Part shown: piece by piece, positions 56,845 to 64,000 of the stretch | Position numbering within the stretch: the first letter of the stretch is position 1 | Layout: each line of letters starts with the position of its first letter | DNA from: Glebionis coronaria | Taxonomy: Eukaryota > Streptophyta > Magnoliopsida > Asterales > Asteraceae | Direction: 5' to 3' | NCBI GenBank assembly: GCA_025667525.1 | Contig: CM046876.1 | Location: 571,513,469 to 571,577,468, forward strand | Length of the DNA: 64,000 nt | Notes under the pieces: generated by a model | Database searches by the model: none | Told to the model about the DNA's origin: nothing | The model's input: the letters and a program-made list of their open reading frames with translations, nothing else | Program-made: the position numbers and the translations under genes

Positions 56845-59730
56845 AAAGGAGCATGAACGGACCTGACATTCTAAGAATGTAAAGTGGGATTTTGGGACAT
56901 ATTGTTAAGATCATGAACAACACCATTCTCGGGATCATGATACATCTGTCAATTAGGAGGCATAATAGTTTTTGTATAAATGAAATGACACGCATTATAA
57001 TATAAAACATACATACCTTAAAATCATCAATTTTGGCATTGCCTCTAGACTCGACAACAATAACATTAGGATCATTCGACAGCTTGTTAAGAGCATCAAC
57101 AGTTATATTCTCGTGATCATTCACACTCTGCTAAATTGAAAAAACAGGAAATATATTACAATTGGGATCAACAAAGGTAATATATTACAATTAGATAAAC
57201 TATGACTTTAGCACCACCAACCTTATTATCGGGGTTGTCATCCGTAGCAGCAATGTTTCGATCATGGGCCAAATTAGCATTATGATTTTCCGGAAACGGT
57301 GACTCATTCGAAAAATCATTAAAATCGATAAGACAACCCGAGACTAGTATCAAAATTCCGCTAAATTGAAAAAACATGAAATATATTACAATTGGTATCA
57401 ACAAAGGTAATATATTACAATTAGATAAACTAAGACTTTAGCACCACCAACCTTATCATGGTACTTGTCATCCGTAGCAGGAATGTTTTGATCATGGGCC
57501 AAATTAGCAATATGATTTTCCGGAAGTACCATTCAAAAAATCATTAAATTTCATGGAATACCGGTTACGATTAATGTCCGTCTCCTAAATCGAATAAACA
57601 AGGATACATATTACAATTAGATTCATACGGGTAAATTCAATAAATAAGTGTAATTATTAACTATGTCTTTATGCCCACAAACCTTATAATCGGGCTTGTC
57701 AATCATATCCGAGACACTAAACACATTACCATCAACCTTAGCAACATCATCTGGCGGAAGTACAGAGTCCTTCTGTTAATTAAAAAGGATAACTGTTAAA
57801 AAAAACATTGGACAAATGTCCTAAAAAATGAATGTGCAAACAAACCTTGAAAACTATATCAACCATGATTGTGGAATCATTAAACATCTCCTCATGTGCA
57901 AATAAAACACAAACCTTAAAGTGGAGCATGATTTAGATACCAAATAAAACACAAACCTTAACAGAATGAGACTGAGACTGATCACCAACAGTGGATTAAG
58001 GATTAAGATCAACGGCGGTAAATTGAACCTTATCATGTCGTTCAACGTGGGATTTAGAGTAATGGTCATAAAAAATAGCCGATTTCTACCCAAATAGATA
58101 TAAAATTATGTCAAACCATATAGACTTATAGAAATGAATCATAATGAAATTTTAGGATCCAAACTCATTCTGTAATATACAAGTAAAGGTAAGGTCCTTT
58201 CAATATTAGTTTTAAGCTAGGTTAAATTGCGAAAATTGTGACAAATAACAAACCTTAACATTATATTAACAATAGTTTGTTGGATAAGAAAGTTCTGAAT
58301 ATTTTCTAGATGACGCTTGATTTCATCAATCTGAGATGTTTGCGCATTAAGCTGAGATGCTTGCTGATTAATCTGAGTTGCTTGTTGTGTGACCATCTGT
58401 TTGAGTTCAATATCGGGTTGACATGCCACCATTGTTTACTGATTATTCTGAGGTGCCATATGTTTCTCTACATTAGGACGAGCCTGCGAAATATCGGGTT
58501 GAGGTGCAACCTGTTTCTCCACATGTACCTCAGGACGAGGCGCCGCACAACCACTTGGTCTAGTTATACGAACTTTCTTAGTATCACGGGAGGCAGATCT
58601 AAGTACAACTTTGGAAGTTGATGGACTTGGTGTACTTCTTTTGTTGAAATATTCCAAGCTAGACCTCCACCAAAGTTCATTTCTCTCTTGAGGTAAATGA
58701 GTTAGTATGCTACAACTTGATGTAGAAAACAATTTGTTATAATTATCTTGATTCTTATCAAACGGATTTGCATCACGCCACGTAAGAGCACGGGGAAACA
58801 ACTTTTAATTTTTTTGCCACCAACAGTGAGTTGGAAAAAATATCCAAAGCCCATATATGGAATGGAGATAAAAAAATACAAATTAATAAGAATTAAGATA
58901 ATTGACTTTTAGCATAAAATAAATAATGAGTAATATGCATATAAAAAAACAACTAACCTTTAATGGAAAAACAAATCCATACAAAACATATTTTGGCAAG
59001 TATTGGAGATTAGCCTTGAGCTTTTTCAAATGTTTCTCCTAAAGATCGTCGACAATGTTATACGCCCGACTGTGGAAAAGTGGCCACATATGTTCACCCC
59101 ATGGAAATGCATTCCATTTTAATAAATCATCCACCAAATTTACTATAGCTTTAGGAAGTACATGCTTGAGCTCATGACCCATAAAAACGTAGTCCAAAGC
59201 TAATAGCAAGCATACACGCACAACATCATCATCAGCTAACTCATTGAAGCTAACTTCATTTTGAACAAGGGATATCAAATCTAAACCACGTATGTTTTTT
59301 TCTTGGGGAATACACGGACACGGAATGCAGATTTATCCTTCTCATTAGAATCTAACATAATTTTTCCAAACTGGAACCTAATGATTAAGAAGAATTCTTT
59401 GCGACCGTATTCATATGTCTGGCCACCAATATCAAAAATAAAAAGGACCTCCTGACTAGCGTTTTCGATTACTCGTTGGTGTTGTAATATATAATTCAAC
59501 ATGTGATTATCATTGGATGTTGTTTTAATATCTAACCAGTGACCAAAAACAATCTGTCTAAACATATTAAAACGTTGAGGCTTCAAAATCAACTGATCAC
59601 GCATGGTATGAAGAATATGCAACTTTGATCTAATACTAACTCTAGCATCGTAAACCGAAATAACAATGCAATTAAAGCTTACAATCATACGATAATTAAT
59701 TAGACAAAATTCAATCATACTTCCATCCAT
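56845..59730 (-). pseudogene. DUF1985-type (Ulp1-associated) gene relic with many short exons
   Basis: Starts MDGSMIEFCLINYR at 59730. The DUF1985 pattern is visible: FNMFRQIVFGHWLDI, LFIFDIGGQTYEYGRKEFF, IIRFQFGKI, then VVRVCLLLALDYVFMGHE and VNLVDDLLKWNAFPWGEH. A frameshift near 59285 and a TAG near 59039 break it. Further segments carry IWALDIFSNS (frameshifted), FPRALTWRDANPFD (58801) and, after a stop, a Gln-rich coiled coil (QQATQINQQASQLNAQTSQ, about 58380). Short exons with AAG|GTTTGTG or AAG|GTTGGTGG donors follow, for example 57683-57775, 57222-57360, 57017-57130 and 56945-56871. No Ulp1 protease domain is seen. In plants DUF1985 genes often travel in MULE-type elements. The copia junction lies 26 bp after the last stop. 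Confidence 0.6.
57131..57584 (-). repeat. Tandem exon-intron duplication, about 230-bp period
   Basis: CTAAATTGAAAAAACA begins at 57131 and again at 57361. The units are mostly alike through the intron and the exon part with HDRNIAATDD-type coding, which is frameshifted in the second unit. A more diverged third unit may begin near 57585. The repeats include splice acceptor and donor, so the duplication multiplied whole exons. Confidence 0.7.
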
Positions 59731-60327
59731 AATATAATGCGCCGATGAGGATATAAATAGGACGGATTAGTTGTATATTGTGATTAAACTGGAGGGCTTG
59801 GAGTATAATCGGAGAAATGAGGAGTCTGGATGGGGTTTAATCAGAATATATTGGTTGGATTTGTGTTTAACCGGAATAACGGTCACCGGAAAAATTAAAG
59901 GCGGAGCAATAGATGTGTGTGTTTTTTCAAAAGAGGCGATGAGAAAGAAACAAAATAAAGATTATGAGAAAATCGCTACAAAACTTTTCTAGAAAAGGGA
60001 ACAATTTCCAAGATTTGGGTAGAACATGGTTAATAGAGCATGTCAAATGGATCATCCGACGTGTACTAAAGAACAAAATGGTAGATTCGATAAAGTGTTT
60101 TCGTTTAATGATTAGTGGGCCTGAAAATGTTGGGTAGAGCTTGCCACGTGTCAGTCGATGGTATGGGTAGAGCATTTTTTAGTAGAGCATGGCCAAAACC
60201 AGAAAAACAAATTGGCTGGAAAAACTCTACACATGGGGATATGGCCAAAACCGGAATTTTCTCTAATAATTTTGGAATAATTCAGAATGGAAAACAGAAA
60301 GAGAAACTATAAATATAAATTTGGGGA
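59731..60327. other. Upstream flank of the DUF1985-type relic
   Basis: No gene. A TATTTATAT element lies on the minus strand about 25-35 bp before the ATG at 59730. Between 60016 and 60195 the string GTAGA(G/A)C recurs at least four times, twice as GGGTAGAGC, suggesting a decayed repeat or the terminal part of a transposon. A target duplication was not found. Confidence 0.35.
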
Positions 60328-62935
60328 TGAGAAAGTATAATACATTGTCATTTTAGTGTCATTAAATGTGTAAAACTCGTAAAAATAAGGTCATAATTTA
60401 ATTCTATTTTCAATTATTTTGAAGTATTTTATAACGTTAAATATTATTATGTTTAACGGTTTAAGTTTGAAACCGATATTAAATATTATATTTTAATATT
60501 TTTACGAGTAACGCGGACTACTAGTGATCGCGATACCGACGGATGCCTAAAAGTTTATATTTTATTATCGATCGTTTCGATATTTAATACTTTCGACGTT
60601 ATCGTTTTAATTACGTATCGAGTCGTTATATTATTATTATTCGTGTGCGTTTAAACTTTTAAGTATTTTTAAGAAACCCGAGTCCCGTAAACATTTTGAA
60701 AATTGACTAATAGTTATTTCCCGCTTTTTAGCTAACTATTTTCATTTTTAGCCACAACTATTGCCAAATTCTAACCAAGGTCCCTCCACCACTATATAAA
60801 AAGCCAAATCAAACACACACAACACATTTCTTCCACTAAAATTTTTCACCATCTCTTTCTTTCTATCTCAATTTGCTGAAACCTTCACCACCATCACAAA
60901 TCCATACAATTTTCAAATTAACTTGAGTTTGAGGATGAATTAAGCTAAACTAATCATAGACCCACTCTTAGAATTGATCAAGGATCACATTGGTGTAAGA
61001 ATTTTACACATACAAGGCATTTTTATTTTCTTGATATTGGTAGGTAGAAACCATGATCATGCATGGTGTTCTTGGCATGATCAATGGTGGATCTTGCTAA
61101 AAACTTTGTTAAAAACTTCATTTTGATCTAAAGTTTTTATTTTTATGATTATTTAGATGTTATGGTTCATATATGATGATGATAGGGTATAGAAATGATC
61201 ATTTCTATGGTTGGTTTTGATCAAAAAGTTGATTTTGTACAAGATTTTAATGGTCATTTTATAACAGTAAGTAAAGTGTAAAATCCGAATTTTTATTTTT
61301 TAAAATGGCTTAACTTATTTCCTAGGGTTGTAGATAATTTTATTAGCTTCGATTTGATATAAGGTAGAGCTTCTAGCTCCAAACGAGCGCGAAGTTATGA
61401 TGTTTTGAATGATCGTGTACCGGGAGACGAGTATCGGCACTATAAATAGTTGTTGTCGATATTTGGATCGAATCTCGGGGACTCTAAATGGAAGTTTTGA
61501 AATATGTAACCTACTGATAATGAGGTGTTTATTTTATAGGTTGAGTTTACTTTAAAACCCGAGTGTCGGTTTTGTAAACGGAGTTGTTTAAATAAGTTAA
61601 AACGGTTGTATGAAAAATTAACGTAAATCTGTCCAGATTTTGTAGTTTGAAAATGATTCGGGTAAAAGACTTTAAAAGTAATTTCATTTGATAAACTTGT
61701 AGGAGGACTTTATATATATAGTAAGTTAGTTTATCGAGTCGTTTCATAAACGGTTGACGAGTTTAAAAGGGGTAAATAATCTAGTACATGTAGTATGTAC
61801 CAGCGGACTTTGTTAAAAGTATAAAATGGTTAAGTAAATGTGTCGTAGAGTATAATGAAGTTATTTATATCATTTTCTCTCGAGTTTGTCGTGATTTTAT
61901 GAGTCGAGTTTTGTATTCTTATGTATGGTTTATTTCTCGAGTCCATTATTAATGAACGCACCTTATTTGATATGTTGCGGTTCTCGTGTTTGAAAGGCAT
62001 CATCTATCGTCGGCGATCGTCTCATTACCACTATTGGCTAAGGTGAGTCTATAGCCTCGCTTTATACTAGTTATTAAATGATTTTAAACCCGCGAGGGGG
62101 AATACATGTTTTTATAAACTTAGAACACAAGTCTTTTATGATATGCTTGTCCCTCTTTGAATGGACCAGCGGCTGCCTTTAAATTGCATTAAGTGATTGC
62201 CATTGTTAAAGCCTCAATTATGGACCATTAACTAGCTTATGATGGGCTAGCCGCTAGTACAATTAATAGATCTATGGGGGAAGCCGCCCCGGTTCAGTTT
62301 GTGTGGACTTGTCACAGAAGCTTAGGCCCGACCTCCACACTGTTTGAGCATATTGTATTGAGAAGTCAGGTATACGGCAATGTACCAATAATCTGGAGGT
62401 AACCGACAATTAATAAATCTCCTGTCTTATCAGACCTCTAAAAGGAGTGTTTAAGGGCTAGGTTCCATGAGCTTATTGCAATTTATGCTATATACAATTA
62501 TTATTGTTGATGCAAATTATTATTTGATGCTTGTCAAGCATGCCATAAACTTATAATCTTTGCTTGTGTTCAAATTGATTACATAAACCTATAGATTCAC
62601 TCGGCATTTTTGCTGATTGTTTTACTCACATGTATTTTAGGTAATCAAGAAGTGGAAGCTTGGAGGTCACGGGAATGAAGTTGTGCACTGCTTTTGTTGT
62701 TCAAACTCTTTGATTTATTTATCGTTCCATTTTTAAAAACAAACTAATATGTTGTTTTAACTTATCTTTTGGTAACGATTACTTGGGACTACGCTACTCT
62801 GATGAATGTTTTAGGAACGATAAATTTGAAACGTCTCTTTTCGAGTCGTTCTTTATAAATTGTGTGTTTTTATACCATTTTTTAGCACCCAAAGATATAT
62901 TCCGCTGCGTGTAAATTTGGGGGTGTTAAAAAATG
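60328..62935 (+). mobile_element. Probable solo LTR of a Ty3/gypsy element
   Basis: About 2.6 kb without coding capacity but with LTR order: an AT-rich U3, a TATATAAAA box at 60793-60801, a CT/CA-rich leader (CACACACAACACATTTCTTCC), a long GC-variable part, and a terminal ATTCCGCTGCGTG ... GGGGGTGTTA near 62900-62930. GGGGTGTTACA-like ends are usual in plant chromovirus LTRs. No second copy, primer-binding site or gag is adjacent, so if it is an LTR it is solo. The ends and target duplication are not fixed. Confidence 0.45.
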
Positions 62936-63064
62936 ATTTAAACAAACTCGGTCATATTTTCCAGTTTCCTCCACTCTCAAAATTATTAGCAAGAAAAACT
63001 GTTTGCCCACAACCTGTTCGATAAAATGTCTGACTGAATACTTTTGTTTCCGATCATCGAAATA

Positions 63065-63734
63065 ATGAAGAAATCGAAGTGAGCTAAACCCTCAACCCTC
63101 GAAAATGGCATCGATTTCATTAGCAACATGCCTGACCCAATTCTTCAATTGATTATTCAAGGTCTCCCAAACACCGAGAAGTTGTTCGAACCAGCATTTT
63201 ATCGACACGGTGGAGGTATTTATGGACTTCTATTACATATTTTCCATCTTTAGATATAGATTGTTATCGAACATCACTAAATCCCCCTTTAATGTTCCCA
63301 AAGAAAAAGGTCAAGGACTTTATTACTTGGTGTTTAGCTAACAAAACCGTAGATTTGGATAGTTTGCGATTATGTTGCGCGAGTTACTACAAAAAGTCTA
63401 CTGTCAATAAGTGGATTGAGGCAGCTGTGAACCGCAATGTCAAGTCACTTGACTTAATGTTTTACCCCACACCTGAGGATTATGGTTTTCATAATGGATG
63501 GATCGAAGCTATTGACTTCCCTGAATCTCTAATAACTTGTGAGTCGTTGGAGTCATTAAGGCTTTTTCTGTATCAACGTATTATAGGTTTCCGTCGTTGT
63601 ACTGTGTTTCGGTCACTTAGGGTTGTTGAGCTCAACAACGTTTATTGTTTCGATCATAATTACGTTGAAAGTTTTCTTAAACATTGTCCATTACTCGAGG
63701 AGTTAATTTTGATAGACTGTTTTATTAGAATAAT
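63065..63734 (+). pseudogene. F-box/LRR (FBD-type) pseudogene, interrupted
   Basis: ATG at 63065 is followed by an in-frame TGA at 63080-63082. The F-box then reads DFISNMPDPILQLIIQGLP, and a 1-nt loss near 63178-63181 shifts the frame before the conserved VVRTSILSTRWRYLWTSI. The LRR part follows (ESLESLRLFLYQ, LRVVELNNVYC, FLKHCPLLEELILIDC). Plant F-box/LRR proteins are substrate receptors of SCF ubiquitin ligases. The leucine-rich region stops at about 63734 where TGTAACACTCC begins, so the C-terminal LRRs are missing. The gene is dead by three independent lesions. Confidence 0.8.
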
Positions 63735-64000
63735 TGTAACACTCCATTTTGGTAAATAGAATGTCACGCGTGATTATGGCGTGCCATCAAAGCATACAAG
63801 GTAAATGTCTTAAAAACATTAAATGACCATGAAAGGAAATACCGGAAACAAACATCGGTACCCCAAGTATAAGCTCATCACACAAAAACATAAGTACTGT
63901 AAAGGAAAAGGACTAAACAATGTCCAAAGAAACAAGTAGCAAAATGTATGATGAAATGCATAAAGTAGAAAAGACTAGATAGCTTCCAATCCATATGCAC
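63735..64000 (+). mobile_element. Possible start of an LTR element, cut by the window end
   Basis: TGTAACACTCC at 63735 resembles the TGTAACACCCC start of many plant gypsy LTRs and coincides with the break in the F-box pseudogene. The rest is AT-rich and non-coding. The other end is outside the window. Confidence 0.4.

Noticed and set aside
53693..57124. Functional host-transposon fusion gene
   Set aside because: The frame crosses an intron with good donor and acceptor, and the spliced host part stops at 56871.
59771..60312. Short ORFs upstream of the DUF1985-type relic
   Set aside because: Composition is random, no family motif is present and the region is repeat-like.

Overview
This window is plant nuclear DNA, very probably from a eudicot and most likely the daisy family (Asteraceae). 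The evidence is an intron-rich host gene with GT-AG junctions that restore one frame, nested LINE, SINE, MITE and LTR elements, and Sirevirus-type Ty1/copia and DUF1985-type reading frames of a kind I know mainly from Asteraceae genomes. The family call is from recognition only, with no search run. Nothing here is bacterial or organellar.

Layout. (1) 1-4640: an intact seven-exon gene for an RGG-repeat RNA-binding protein (HABP4/SERBP1/Stm1 family), with a tRNA-derived SINE and its 12-bp target duplication in intron 1. (2) 5399-13545: a decayed L1-class LINE broken up by later insertions. These are a second, quite different LINE (5935-9384, C2H2 finger at the N-terminus and a restriction-like endonuclease at the C-terminus), a Tourist-type MITE (9416-9793), a hAT-type MITE (11249-11542) and less certain pieces. 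Three of these insertions are bounded by target duplications, and the L1 frame resumes across them. (3) 13560-17067: a Ty3/gypsy leader and gag remnant, then AT-rich LTR-like DNA.

(4) 17068-56844: about 40 kb built almost only from one Sirevirus-like copia family. Copy A (+) has a 5' LTR and a gag-pol truncated in RT. Copy B (-) runs from pol to the third ORF. Copy C (+) is gag to RT. A gag-less element X has its own LTR type. Copy D (+, 34831-46851) is the most complete: LTR, gag, pol, ORF3, LTR. Copy E (+) is an integrase-RT piece. Copy F (-) runs from pol through ORF3 to an LTR. D and F form an inverted repeat with arms of about 8.3 kb. Most junctions are patchworks of short tracts copied from elsewhere in the family.

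(5) 56845-59730: a decayed minus-strand gene of the DUF1985/Ulp1-associated type with duplicated short exons, cut by the copia complex. (6) 60328-62935: a probable solo LTR. (7) 63065-63734: an F-box/LRR pseudogene that ends at what looks like the start of another LTR element.

The most notable signal is an 8-bp motif, (A/G)CG(C/T)TG(A/T)C, repeated at 21-bp steps (sometimes 15) throughout the Sirevirus family. It occurs in both LTR types, in non-coding spacers, in gag and integrase-RT linkers and in ORF3. The two otherwise different LTRs have identical spacing (21-21-15-21-21), and arrays sit about 130-180 bp upstream of TATA boxes in both LTRs and in front of ORF3, which appears to have its own internal promoter.
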